From NCBI GenBank assembly GCA_013365325.1, contig JABVXV010000025.1, forward strand, positions 62,001-126,000: a stretch of DNA of 64,000 nt, written 5' to 3'. How positions within the stretch are numbered: the stretch's first letter is position 1; each line of letters opens with the position of its first letter. Source of the stretch: Dipetalonema caudispina (lineage: Eukaryota; Nematoda; Chromadorea; Rhabditida; Onchocercidae). Made by a program: the position numbers and the translations under genes. The notes below the pieces were generated by a model. That model was not told the origin of the DNA. It ran no database searches and saw only the letters and a list, made by a program, of their open reading frames with translations. This document shows positions 25,700 through 45,900 of this stretch, piece by piece.

Positions 25700-26222
25700 T
25701 AACCAATTTTTTTTTCTAACTTCATCGAAATACTATTATTGTCACTTGAATGTCACTGTCGATAAAGTCATACAGATTGTTTGGAATTCGGTTTTTTGGT
25801 TGAGTTTTCTTAATTCTTAATCGGTTTTTTATCTAAGCTTCGAAATATTAGCTACTGACAAAGTTTTATCTACATGAGATCTACGCTAAAAGTGAATCTT
25901 GCATAACAGAGTATCTATTCTCGTTTCTAAAGCACTAAAGAGACTTTTTGTCGTTTGTCAGCCAATTATGATGTTTTGTAGTTCGAAGACTTTGTAAAGA
26001 CTTTTGAAATGCATTGAATTCGAAAAAAAAAGTGAAGGAAATCACTCATTTACGACCCTTCCTTCTACATTTTCTCTGAGATAAAAACAGTGGTCCAGAT
26101 TCTTACTGAATATTGTGAATAAAGTGTTTCGCTTTGGAATAAAATTTATTATAATATAAATGTAGTAAATATATGGAATAAATAAGTAAAATTTTCATAT
26201 AAACATTTCGAAGAACTAACGC
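25700..26222. other. convergent 3' region between NRPS and IST1
   Basis: A 523-bp AT-rich spacer. On the minus strand a poly(A) signal (TTTATT on +, near 26149) lies about 70 bp past the IST1 stop. On the plus strand AATAAA copies near 26117 and 26140 could serve the NRPS, so the two 3' untranslated regions may overlap. Confidence 0.5.
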
Positions 26223-28990
26223 TTATTTAGCACTTTTCTTCTTTAACATATCAAAGCGTTTCGCCAAATCATCAAAATCAAGCTCATTGTTGCTGCCAGC
26301 AATACCTGGTTGTTGTTCATCACTATTTTTCGCTGATGGGAAGAGTGTTGGATCATACATATCCGGAAAATCATTCGGTGGTTCCGGGAACTCTGGCGTT
26401 ACTGCAATGAGAGTTATATTTATTTTGTAGTAAACCCAAAAATTTTATTCTAAAATTAGCACACTGCTTTTTAAAATCTTGTTTTTATAGAAATGGCAAA
26501 ACAAATGGGGGAACTAACTATTACGATTCATTTTTGAAGAGACCGCATTAGCGTCAGTGGGAGGCGCTGATGGAATACCTGGCACTGTATTCGGCTTGAT
26601 TTTGATGTTCCCCGATGAATCGTCAACCTACAAAATGACCTCTTATTTTCTCCGTTATAAAACAATCAAAAAGTATGAAATATTTCATCGGAATAAATCA
26701 TGGTTAAACCATTAAATAAAGAGCGCTAGAAAATAAAAGAAGAGAAGACGCATATCCATAACAACCGTACGGTACTTCAATTTAAAATTTAAATAACTAG
26801 TTGGGGCAACAGGAAACGAAAAACATCGAAATATATACATGAATAATTTTGGCTATACTCATGATTGTTACACATACCTGATTCAGACAAGGATAATTAC
26901 AAGCACCATAATTAGTTGGGTCCGATACTGGTGCAGAAGCAGGAATACCTCCCTCGCCATTTCCCAGGAAAACGCCTTTAAATCCAGCAGGAGGAGGTGG
27001 TGGTGGCCCAGGGTAGTATCCTGAAAAGGAGGTATTAATATTCATATACACTATAAACTGTACTCAGAAAAAAATGACTTCGAGTAAACCATACAATACT
27101 GATAGTAATAAAAAAGCATTTGCTAACCAGATCCCTCATTTGTCGGTGGGGAAGGAGGCTTTTTATTATCAGAACTACTGCCATCGGGATACATCCAACC
27201 ATAGCCTTGCTGAAAATAATTTTAAATAAACAAATGTCATAAAAAAATTGCTCCAATACAATAATTTTTTGTATATAAAGAAATGCACACCAGTAGCAAC
27301 ATCTAATAGAAATGCGAGAAAGTCCTACTCCGCCTTGATTTTTAAAGTCGATCAACATCTGTTCAGCAGCAGCAACTTCATCTTCGCGCATAATATTTGG
27401 ATCGGGAGTGAATGGTATTCCTGCACATTTTGCAATTTCAATCATATATCTGGAAAAGTTAATTTTAAGTTTTTTTATGAAAACATCTCTCATTTTATCT
27501 CAAATTAAGGAATGATTAAAATCGGAAATGCATCCTTTTTTCCTCTTTTCCCTAACTTATAAAAACAGAAAGAAACCGCACCGTTCCACCAAAAGTTTTG
27601 GAGGCGCTTGTACACTTAGCTTGGCTATCAACTTTGGCGATACTTTGGCAGGATATTCTAGCTGGTTATTATGAGCTGCTTCAGCGAAAGCTTTGCCATA
27701 TTTCATAGTCAGCTGGTCATTAATCACCTAAAAACTGAAAACATTTCGAACCAAAAAAAAAGAAAAAAAAAAACAAATTAATCTAGTTCTAAGTTACCAC
27801 AATAAATTTTTTAAGATGAGAGTTCAATAAGGTTAATAAAGAACTGTCAGGTTTTATACGAAACGGTTTTAGAATAATCAAGTCATCTAATCATATATAT
27901 GGCATCACAGTACACTGGCTCGGGGAGCCTAGCACAAACCCTACAAAAGTACTTGAAGTGTCAATCTGTAAATTATAATGTCTAATCCAGCACTGACTGT
28001 GGTAGTCCATGATGAGAATTATTAAATTTCAATCAGGATGGTATTTTTTATACACTACACTTCTTTGCTAACATGAGATATCAAACCAAACCATTAAGAA
28101 GTTCTACGAAATTTTTACGAAAACTTGTCCTAAGAAGTAAATACTATTACCTTAAATTCACTAACATCTGTTGCCACACGAGGAGCAGCCCATATAATAT
28201 TTATCACTGCTTCAGCAATTCCATCATCAAGTTGCCTGCAACATTTTTCGCTATAATTAAGCTGCGAGTACAAATAAAATAAATGAAAGTTAGGAAACAA
28301 GATATACTTGATTTGCTGTATGAGGCCAAATCGTGCCAGAATAAGATCGCAATACATTTCCAGCAACTCGTATGCTTCGACAAGAAAATCCTCTCTTATG
28401 ATATGTTCCACTCTGATACGAGCACGGTCTTCTTTGTGGTCTAAAGCATATATTAATGAAATATTTGATTCATTCCAATAATGCCCACTTATTTGAGTAA
28501 ACAACATACGATTAATCATTCTAAACTGTTCATGCTAAAAAGATCATATGCAAGACTGATGTCGCCTGAAATTGAGGTGCTAAGCTCGGATTCACATCTC
28601 AATGAGTTGAAGTATATTTCCCAAAACTCGTTACTGTACCAACTTTTGTACTTCTAAAGAAAAAGTGTATTTTCACGTTTGTTATGCTGACAGCCCGCGC
28701 GATAAAAAGGATAGCTTGAATATAATTTGGGAGGCCTACTTGGAAATAATGTGGGGTAATGTGTTTCTTCCCTGAAGCTCACTGTCCAAAACAACTCACT
28801 ACTCCCATAAGGTAATAATCTGCAAAAAGTATTCTTAAATTCAAAACAAACTTGCAATAAAATCAGCAATTTCGGTGCGTGATTTTAGTGCCATCTCAGT
28901 TTTCTTCTTCTCTAATAATTTCAAACGATTAATTGCCAAACGAAGATTCGTTTTTAGTTTCGAATATTGCGTTCCCCAACTGATCGACAT
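26223..28990 (-). CDS. ist-1: IST1 homologue, ESCRT-III associated factor, 376 aa
   Basis: Nine minus-strand exons join in phase: 28990-28852, 28440-28308, 28235-28151, 27727-27582, 27449-27329, 27209-27128, 27020-26878, 26627-26525 and 26401-26223. The N-terminal IST1 helical domain is highly conserved: LKTNLRLAINRLKLLEKKK, RARIRVEHIIREDFLVEAYE, YCDLILARFGLI, AVINIIWAAPR, then APPKLLVERYMIEIAKCAGIP. A Pro/Gly-rich linker (YYPGPPPPPPAGF) leads to a C-terminal MIM-type helix, ELDFDDLAKRFDMLKKK, that should bind MIT domains such as those of VPS4 and spastin. The family regulates VPS4 on ESCRT-III filaments in multivesicular body sorting, abscission and endosomal tubule fission. Length matches animal IST1 (about 365 aa). 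It is convergent with the NRPS and divergent from the DHX8 gene. Confidence 0.93.
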
Positions 28991-30356
28991 ATTCTCTCCT
29001 GATGTTGATTACATTCGTTATCCAGAAAGGTTGTCACAAAAATTGCGCAAAGTATTCTATGACACTTATCTCTAATTGATGACCAGATAAAACATGAATG
29101 TCTTGTGAAACTTTTGTTTCTGTATACAACATATAATCTCCCTACTGAAACGGAATTTAAATAGGATATAAATCAGAGGAGTAAGCGATTCCCATCGGTT
29201 ACATGTTGAAGATGATAAATTCTACAAATCGCATATAATTCAACATTTTTTTTTTTGCTTCACTGACGTGGATGAATCACAAAAAAAAGGAGTCAAATAT
29301 AAATTAATATGTAAGCAAAATGTCTGCGAGATAATAAACAGATTAGCGTACAAATGTTTGCTGCTATATATGTATCAGCGATAATACCCAGTCAGGAACG
29401 TGTCTATCATGCATGTTATCAACTAGAAGAAAGCATGTCCATATAAATAAGCATGATCAATGACTTAGATAATGTATTGTACACACTTCCCTATACCCAA
29501 CTGTGACTTACGTCAAGAACGCATACCACCCACTCACTATACCATAGCTGTACATGACTCATTCCAACATTGTCTGATTCTCTCGCTACACTCATTTTAA
29601 TTTCACATCTTAGTCTGACCTTCTCAATTCTCATGCTCATTTCTACACACTGTCATATTTCAGACATCTATGAAATACCAAATATTATATTCCAGACCAG
29701 CTCGATACTCGTAATTATCAGGGGACGGGAAAGAATTGTTCTGTCAATAAACATTATATGTCCTGTGAGGGAAATGAATAACGATGTCAATCCCTGTATT
29801 CATTTTACTTACTTCGTACTTCGTAATTAATATTTTACCTCAGACAATTTTTATAAAACCGTTAATGCTTGGTATGTTTGTTTCAAGACTTGCTGCCATA
29901 TTCTTGTCTGATACCAGTATTCTACACTACTTTAAATATAAACTTGTTTACCAGCCTATATAATCTGGCGTGTTAATTTGTGAATCGAATTGAATGATAG
30001 ACAATTGTCAGGTTATTCATGTGAAATGGCACGCTGTAGTGATTTCTCATCTAGCTCTTGTATTTCACTCCTGTGAGGATAGAAGGGGTTGTGATTAAAT
30101 ATATTAAGATTAGAACGGAAATTTTCACAATGGAAATGTCATTATGATATACTGCTATTATCGTTACACAGAAAATTGCTACTTGTCGCGAACCACTAAG
30201 ATTTTGGCTATTTGTCTCTCGAGCGATATATTGGTATAATATGCGATGAATGCTCCTGCAAATAAGAGATATACGTACGTTGACGTTAGCGTTGTAGTCT
30301 CACGTTGCTTGTTGGTCGTCGGTGGAGTGGAAGCTAAAGTTGTTTGAATTTTAGAA
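28991..30356. other. divergent intergenic region between IST1 and DHX8 genes
   Basis: 1.37 kb, AT-rich, between two housekeeping genes transcribed away from each other. It presumably holds both promoters, but no TATA or other motif stands out. Small ORFs here lack coding signs. Confidence 0.5.
30353..30354 (+). promoter_or_regulatory. probable spliced-leader acceptor of the DHX8 mRNA
   Basis: GAATTTTAG ends two bases before the ATG at 30357, leaving a 2-nt untranslated leader if used. This is typical of nematode trans-spliced mRNAs and supports the start codon. Confidence 0.5.
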
Positions 30357-37564
<7,208 letters not shown>

Positions 37565-37764
37565 TTTGTGCCACTTTATCTTACAATGATTCTCTTTATT
37601 TTGTAGAAAAACAATTGAAATGTATATGAATGTTGAATTTCATTCCTTTCAAGATATAAATTTGTTCTTACGCAGTTGTTAGCCGTGAATTGTACTTTTT
37701 ATTGATTACTTCGTTCTTTCCTTTAAATTATAAGTAACTCAATAAGAAGTATTTGAAACGCAAG

Positions 37765-37770
37765 AATAAA
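37765..37770 (+). terminator. poly(A) signal of the DHX8 gene
   Basis: AATAAA 200 bp past the stop codon, in a T- and A-rich 3' untranslated region. Confidence 0.5.
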
Positions 37771-38923
37771 CCGATATCATTTATTTGTACTGTAAACAAC
37801 GACATACCACGATATGAAACCCACTATTCGTTAGGATTCCATAGCTTTATTCGTAATTCTTAAAAAACCTGCGGTTTAAACTCTATTTCCCTAACTCACC
37901 ACTAACTCGTTATGTGCGTTCGATCTATTCGTGTTTTACACGACTAATCCTTATTAAACAATAATAATATGTCGCCAAGGTGAAGTGCTAAATTAGTGCC
38001 TTGCTAAGGTACTGTAATTATCAATTAGAACTTGGCTGTAGTCAACAATTCACTTCATTGACCAATGGTCGAAATAAATGGTATGTCTGTTAGTGTTGTC
38101 AAAGAGAACTACGAGCGAGAGCGCATATATGTGTAATTTATGCAAATTTTGAGCATTGTTTCTGCGACCTGTGGACAATCTAATTTACAATCATCAGTTA
38201 TGGACTGGTTCAAGCACTTGTTGGGATGGTGTGCTTAGTTTCATTTAGGAATTTTCTGGGGTTTCACCGGTTTATATCAATTACTATGAAGATATCAGTT
38301 TCGAATTCATATTCATTCTCGTATGCGAATTGCTGCCATCTGGATTCTTCTGTAAAAACCTCATTTCAATCAATATTAATCATAATCTTTTGTTGGAAGA
38401 ATTCAGTTCGGTTCGATCCGATTCTTCTTCCTGCCTTAATTGTGATAGCATTGCAAATGTTAGTCAGAAATTCCCACAACTCACATCTTTTAATTCCTAA
38501 TTATTTGCCTCCCTCTACTATTGTGTTAATTTCGCATTTAAATGGTTCTATTTATAATCAAGTTGTTAAATATCTTTGACAATATGTCTCTCCGACAGTC
38601 ATGACAATCAGCGACCAACGATCAAAATGAAATGCTAATATTATGGGGGGTATAGATAGGTGTAGCTTTTCTTAGAATATTTTCAAAATTTGATTTTCTA
38701 AATGCACTAGAATTTTGCTCGTTTAAAATTCAAATCTGTAACTTAAGCTTCGATAGCATTAACCTCTAATGGCTATTGAATGACCATATATCTCGATATT
38801 GTCCATTCTGGAATATGAGCGGATTTAAATGAAGGATTAGCCAAGGAATTGCCCAGATGGCTAAGCAAAAATGTTGTTATCATTTTTCCATTTTAATAAG
38901 CAACAACAAAGTCAACAAAAAAG

Positions 38924-38972
38924 AATAACAAATAAAAATTCTGGCATACCGCCAGAATTTTTGTTTGTTATT
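38924..38972. repeat. inverted repeat: 22-bp arms, 5-bp loop
   Basis: Arms 38924-38945 and 38951-38972 are inverse complements except for one position, which would be a G-U pair in RNA. The loop is ATACC. The flanks are not complementary. The loop is too short for a typical pre-miRNA, so this is more like a palindromic element relic or a structured RNA or DNA site. Confidence 0.75.
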
Positions 38973-41082
38973 TGCTAAACTCGTATTCAAAGATACCGTG
39001 GATAACACCATGAATTATGTCTTTCGTCTTAGTGACGATAGCTACCATAGATTGACGTAATCAAATTCATTTAATTCTAATACGGCAAAAAAAAAAATAT
39101 ACACTTTTTTTTTCTTTTTTAATGAGCTCATAGATTTGAAATCATTTCGTTTCTTGGCTGGTCTATAGGAATAGGACTAGGACTATTTCTGGTTTTTAGC
39201 TTTTCTGGGTAAAATTAGGATTTTTAACTGCGGAGCAAATCAATATCCATTTCACTTATTTATCGTGTTGCAGGAATACGTAATCAAATTATTAGCCTTC
39301 ATTATTAATTGAAAATTTGCTTCACCTGTTTACCTATTTCCTCCTATTCCATTAGTTGCTATGATAGAAGTAGCAAAATCGAATCTATGCCTTCTTTTAC
39401 AGAGAAGAATCCGTTTTTCATGATTCGCTTTGTTTTTCTCATGGATTTTGTATAATGTGGTCCATTGCATTAAATATACTTTTATAATAAACTCTCCGAT
39501 CGACTTAAATTCCTCAGTCAGAAAAGGCGAAACCATGTGGTATTTTTAGATATGATACATTGATTAGTAGCTAGCTACTTGTGTCAATACACCGAGCATG
39601 ACTATCGACAGGCAGTCCTCGGTGTTTCAGTTGTGGAATAATTTTTCTGCATTAATGCAATCACTGTGATCTTTGTTATATATCACTGATAAGAATAATC
39701 AAAATGTCTGTTTCGAGACAATAATTTAAAACAAATGTCTTTCATTGTTTTAAAAATAAAAACTTATAAGTTGAAATTTATTCATTTCATAATTTCTTCA
39801 TAATATCCATATCTGCATTGAGTTCTACAATGATTCAGAAGAGGGGAAAAAAAAAAGCAAAATATTCCCGGGAATGTTTATTTCATGGCGATATAAACAC
39901 TTTCATTTCTTTTGTAGCATCACGGAAGGAAATGATACATGATTGAGTATGGTATCATTTATTATGAAACATTACGGCGAATTTCGGTGAGTTTTATATG
40001 ATTCATTGTCTATAAATTATTATACAATGCAATCACATCCAATTTTTCAGTCTTTTTCAGAAAAAAAAAATCTGAAAAATTTAATAGTTGGATTTTAAAG
40101 TCGTATTTAAAGTCATCATTAAATCCGTTTTGTAACTTATCTATTCTTTGTGAATAAATTTGTACACATCAGTATTATCGTATCCTTTTAGTTGTACACT
40201 TCAGATGCAGTTAAACATTGATGTCTTGGAAATAAAGCTCATAAAACTAACTCTTTGCCATATCAAAGAGCATTGAAATTAAGATTGTAACATTAAAATT
40301 GAAGAAATATTCAAGAAAAGAATGATATTGTAAGCTTAAATGTTAAGTAATTGGATTTGTTGCACTTTACTGTATTGGTTAAATCGTCGATTGTTCTATT
40401 TCAGACAAAAATTTTTTGTTTTGAACATACATTAAAGTGTGTTGAAATATGAAATAAGGTTAAGTGGATTAAATTCCAATTAATTTTCCACTGTTCAATT
40501 CTTCATTCCTTTTCATTCTTTTATTCCTACATTAAGTTGGAATAATGAGGATGTCCACTGTATCTGTCTTCATAATTTTCACATATTCCGTAGGAACAGA
40601 TCCTTCCAGACAATATTTTCATAAATTGATTCCATACTTGATTTCCCTTACCTTCGCTACTTTCATTCATTACAGTAAATTTTCTAATATCAATTGAATA
40701 AGTTTTTATTTTTGCAATGTTGGGAAAACGATTATTCAGTTCATTTAATTCATACCTTTCTCAGCTTACCACTACGATTACTCAATGTGCAGGTATTCAT
40801 TCGTGGTTGTATATTTCAATATGTATGGTATACATTCTAGGTATTACAAAATTTTCTTTCATACCTATAATTGTGATACTTCAATCGGAAGCCTATGCTG
40901 CGGAAATGTTACCTAGCAATTATCATATCACTCCAAATATGCTTGAGTTTTTTCTTTATTTTGCACTTTTATGCATGTTATTATTCGTTTATTGCTCTCT
41001 TTCAAATTATTGCTTATTTTGTGGCTTTAGTTAAAACTTTTTAAATCATTAATTTAAATTTAATTTAATCGATAACTTATAG

Positions 41083-42945
41083 ACGGTTGAAACGGGCAGT
41101 TTTGAGTCGCACACGATTTATAAATGTTTGCTGTGTGATCATCATTTTCTGTTCTCCTGTGTTATTGTTGCATATATATGCGAACTTTTCTTTGGATACT
41201 AAGAGAGGTTATCGAATTCATATTTCGGGAAACAATCTACTGAAACGATTTCATTCAATTCTTATTTTGATCCGAAATTTGAAGTCATAAAAATCACGGA
41301 AGTATTTTTTAACATTCAGGATTTCGAATTTTACAATTTTGATTTTAGCAACTGTTATTCTAAATTTCTGTGATACGAAGAATTTTCAGAATTCTTCCGT
41401 TTAATTAGTTATTCATTTTAATTTTTAGTGGATGAATCGACTGGAGCAATATTTATACCATACAATTTTACGAACGCTAGAATATTACTAACTCCTAGTT
41501 TCAAACAATGTCCCAGTGTACCCGTTTTTTATATTATTCGTACTCATCCAGGAAATATAAGATGGAGGAGTATTATTCGCTCAACATGGGCTGGATCTCT
41601 CAAACAGTCTTTAGTTAGTATAATTTATGCAACCTTTTACATTTTAAGCATATTACTGATCTGTGCTATTTAACCCTTGTAAATATACATTTTTCAGATA
41701 TTTGTATTGGGTGTTGAAAAAATAGGTGAGGTAAATGATTTGGTAGAGCTGGAAGCCAAAAAATATGACGATCTGATCGTTTTTGATATGATTGACACTT
41801 ATAATAACATGACGCTGAAATCATTAAATATTTTAAGTTGGATAGTTCGGAATTGCCAGGCGCCTCGATTTTTTATGCAGGTAAATTTTGCAGAGTTGTT
41901 TCTTATATTTTAAATTATTTGATCGAATCGATAATCGCTTATAGCAACATCGCTTCAGTATGAAATAAGATAACAATAGCTCGAAATCTATCGATCAAAG
42001 AAGACTATTTGTTATCATGATGAAGAATATCTTTAGTCAAAATAGTTTTAATTGAAATCTTGCTAGGAGTGCAGTTTATATTTGAATTCTTTCCATAAAT
42101 TGGTTGATTTAGGTCTTATCGCTCACGTCAGTTAAATTTGAAACCATTTGATTCTGTAAATTTAGAATCATTTTGATTAGTTTATGATAACTCTTCTTAA
42201 CTAATCCTGCTATCTGTGATGCGAAACTTATCGTTGAATAAGGAAGATGTTTAGGGCGATCCAGATATAGTGGCGTTTCCGGATGAAATTGTTTCGTACA
42301 CCTCGAAACTAAATGCCAATTTGACAGCCGTATATGGAAAATGCTGGAAGGGTGCAAAAGCACACCGTGAAGACAGTAGTAAATGGTGTATTTTTGGCAA
42401 TTTAGCTGAACTAACTAAATTTATTGTTTCACTATTTAAAATTGATTCGAGAAATGTGCTTAATTTTCAGAGAGCTTGAACCCGATTTTAACTGAATGCT
42501 GTTACTTTGATTAATTGATCCGGTTTTAGACACTTATTTGGCTTTTAAAGCGATTAGGCTTCTTTCCTGCATAATTCGTAGTTGCCAATTCAGGGCGTTG
42601 AATTCACTGATTTATGCATCGGTTACCTATCCGACTTATTTGGCTGGTGGTGCATGGTTATTCTCTCCTGCAACCGCGAAGCGTCTACTGATGGCTCTCG
42701 AAAAGCCTCTGTCCTATGTTCACATCGATGATATGCTCATTTCGGGAATATTCGCAGAAATTATGGATGTACGTCGAGTATGTCTAAAAACCATTGGGTA
42801 TTTGTATGAACTCTCTCTAAAAAAATGCCATGGTGATCATATTCTCGCTGTTTTACAACTTGAAGATCATGAAATTTTGAATACGATTCTGGACTATCGG
42901 GAAGCCTCGATAAAATGTTATGCCGGTCATTCTTCATACAAATGA
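41083..42945 (+). CDS. family 31 glycosyltransferase (beta-1,3-galactosyltransferase-like), 5' end missing
   Basis: Exons 41083-41207, 41429-41613, 41698-41880, 42255-42385 and 42594-42945 (TGA) join in phase to give about 325 aa. The first exon opens in mid-codon after TTATAG and has no usable ATG, so a short upstream exon is missing. A type II signal anchor (FINVCCVIIIFCSPVLLLHIY) predicts a Golgi lumenal enzyme. GT31 landmarks: RWRSIIRSTWAG, IFVLGVEK, a segment like E..YDDLI.FD..DTYNNMTLKS, FFMQGDPDIVAFP at the DxD site (DPD in place of the common DDD), SSKW, YPTYLAGGAWLFS and IDDMLISGIFAE. Such enzymes transfer galactose or N-acetylglucosamine in beta-1,3 linkage onto glycans. Donor and acceptor cannot be told from the sequence. 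Confidence 0.85.
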
Positions 42946-45900
42946 ACTAACTCTAAATTGTATACTTTCAGAATAAGACGGGAAGTCTAACCATTCCGTT
43001 TACTTGTAATAATTTTGTATAAAATGCATGCTGCGTTATTTATCCATTAATTAATGTCTTCAATGCAGAACATATTCTTACTTCACTGATTATCAATCAG
43101 TCTTATCCCTGAAAAGGATTCTGTGTTCTTTTGCTACAGAAATGAAATCATGTTGTTTGATTTAAATGTAACTACATTTTTAAATTCATGTAGCTGTCTA
43201 CCCGTACTTGTCATTAAGAGTTCATATTTTAAAAGTCGTTGCTCATCGCTGGCTTTAAGTCATCATGATAATAATTATTATATTATTGTTAACTGTTTAA
43301 AATTGATTTCATTTCAATCTGAATTTTTTTTATCTAATTTATTAAATTACAAAACAGGTATTGGTGAGCAATAATAATGAATGGTATGATAATGATGAAA
43401 CAAGATTTTCAAAGTGATCAGTTTGGATTTGTTTAAAATTCAAGCAAATTTCTTATTTTCTGATTTGATTGAATTTCTTTCGTTTCAAATTTAAATGCTT
43501 TATGAAATCTAAATTATTGCTACCCATCACACAGCTTTCATAGCTCATATATAAATCTGTGTAATCCTCTTATTTTTTTTTTAAAACTCTATTTTGTTCG
43601 ATCTTCTAACAGCTTTCCTTTAGGAACAACTGAGATAAATTCTAAGATAACTTAATAACAAGAAGAAGTTTGCTTCGCTCCTTGCGGCGCAAATATGCAG
43701 TTTTAACAAATAAAAGTTATACATTAACAAGTCCTATAAATATGTGCTTCAGTGTTATTTCCGAGATCCAGAAAAGAAAAAAAGTTAAAATTTCAAGGGA
43801 GGGAACAAAACAGATGTTCAGGTTTTATTTGCTTAAGTGTATTTTAATAGATTTGTCTAAGTTCTGAAATAGGAACACTGTTTGAAGGAAACGAGCAAAA
43901 CAGGCCATTAACAAGCACAGAACTTATATTTTTCATTTTCATAGATTAATTTGACTGCATTGATGCTTCAGTTTAGTTGATTGTTCTATTTATTTATTTA
44001 TTTCTGTTTGATTTCTACCTCGTTGATAAAAAATACTTCAGTTTTCTTAAAAGATATACAGTGGAACTTCTTCGCTATTCCCCAGAAATAAATTAATTGG
44101 TGAATTTATTTCTTGGTGAAATCCGATAGATAGTTTTAACTTTTTCATATTTTTAAGTACTTGATGTATTGAAAATTTTTGAGTTGTTGGGTGTTTGTGA
44201 TTCCTTAATTAAATGGCATCAATATAAGATGAATGCTTGTTCTAATTCTACTGAAATTTTGAAATATTTTAATTAAATCACCTCTCAAAATTCCTCATAC
44301 TTTCATTTACCCTTTCGTCTCACCAGTTTCTCAATTCCATTAATTTTTTATATCTCTGTCACATTATTTTACTATTTTTTAATTTAATTTGATTACTTTC
44401 TTGTTGTGCTTGGATTAAAAATGGAGCTCGTATGATTAATTTCAAAAAAGGAAACTGTCTTTTTGAGAAGTAATCATTCTGAAAGAGTTCTTCATATACA
44501 AATTAGGTAAAAAAAAAAGCAATTTTTGCTGATGTACATGAGAGACATGCTATCATGGCGATATCTTCGGCGATGGTGATCGCATAATATGGTAAATGTG
44601 ATACTGCTAATCGTTGTTTTAAAAGAAAGCAAAATGCTGCTGGCAATGACAGGTGTAAGTAGTGTTTAAGGTAATAAGGTAATAATATACCACTGATATA
44701 TACAGTAAATCGTTGTCATTCACTGATAATGGACCTCTTTGTTAATGACATATTTATTGTTTTATTGCTTTTGTGAATAATCAGCTTGCGTGTCAACTAT
44801 GTTCTTGATTTTTTTAGTTTTTTGGCGGAAATTTCAAAACAGCTATCTTAAAAATATAAGATTCTATGAAGTGTTGATTTTTCTGATAATATCAGGTGTC
44901 AGAGAAGAATTACCAGAAGGGACCAATCAATCATTATAGTTCAGAAAAGAGATAAATGAAATTTTTAACTGCAGCTAATTTAGGTTCAGACCATAACAAA
45001 CATTTTCACCGGTATGATTTATGAAGTTTTGCAAACTTTTTAAAAGTCTTTTAGGCTGGTGAGATATGGCAAGAAAAAGATTGGTAATAACTCAAATCGA
45101 TGTTCTCAATAATCTGTGACTCAAAAATGTTTAAATTTGCATGCACCAGTTGATGAGTTTAAATTGGTCGGATTAAAATCAAAGGTCATTCTGTTAATTA
45201 AATTCGATCTCCTTTTAAGAAATAAACTGTATTTTATGACATCCTTTTTTGAGAATTGTTCTCATATTTTTTCTGTTGGATTAAATTTTTAGCGGATTCT
45301 TTTCATCTACACGACCAAACAAAACAGGTTTTTGTCCTCTTAACCTCAATTTAACTAATCATCCTAAGCGTATTTCACAAATCAGCTTGGAATTTATCCT
45401 GTCTTACAGCTCTTCCAAACAAAATTTTTGAAACTAAGAAGATGAATTAATTCAAGATCACGACAACTACATCAGTTTGACGAGAAATCCAGTTTTGTGA
45501 TATGCCGGAACAAGTTGATATATCAAAACTCAAGTGAGTAAAAAAATAAATAGCATTAAATCAGTACAGAATAACAGCCTCTTATTCCATAAAAAGTAAA
45601 AATATCAAATTAAATAAATTTGAATAGAATGCTGAAATAGGAAATTCAGATTCAAACTCATTCAAAAAACACTGACATATGATTGAGTGCTTCTCTTATT
45701 TCCCAATTTTGTTAAGAAAATTTAAGTAAATCATTCAACAAATGATTTTCACGACAGTATGACGACTTCGTAAAAAAATTTTTAAATGTGCTTAAATAAA
45801 AAAACAACAGCAAAACTTTGTGGAAATTTGCATAGTTATTGTCAAGCGAAAATGTCAAAGAGTTGGTTATTAGCTAAAACAAATGTTTGACACATATTCT

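Larger units (their letters stand above)
37565..41082. other. intergenic region between DHX8 and the glycosyltransferase
   Basis: About 3.5 kb. It contains the DHX8 poly(A) signal, a near-perfect hairpin at 38924-38972, and two orphan ORFs (38226-38579, 117 codons; 40717-41034, 105 codons, hydrophobic) that show no family motif. The second might hold the missing 5' exon of the glycosyltransferase, but the phase of its best donor (after 40792) does not fit. Confidence 0.5.

Noticed and set aside
26797..28519. Minus-strand ORFs at 26797-27051, 27035-27493 and 28130-28519 as separate genes
   Set aside because: They are exons of the IST1 gene extended into introns; splicing joins them in one frame.
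38226..38579. 117-codon plus-strand ORF between the helicase and glycosyltransferase genes
   Set aside because: No recognisable motif, signal peptide or conserved pattern; AT-rich composition can give such an ORF by chance.
40717..41034. Hydrophobic 105-codon ORF as the missing first exon of the glycosyltransferase
   Set aside because: The best donor (after 40792) leaves phase 1, but exon 41083 needs phase 2.
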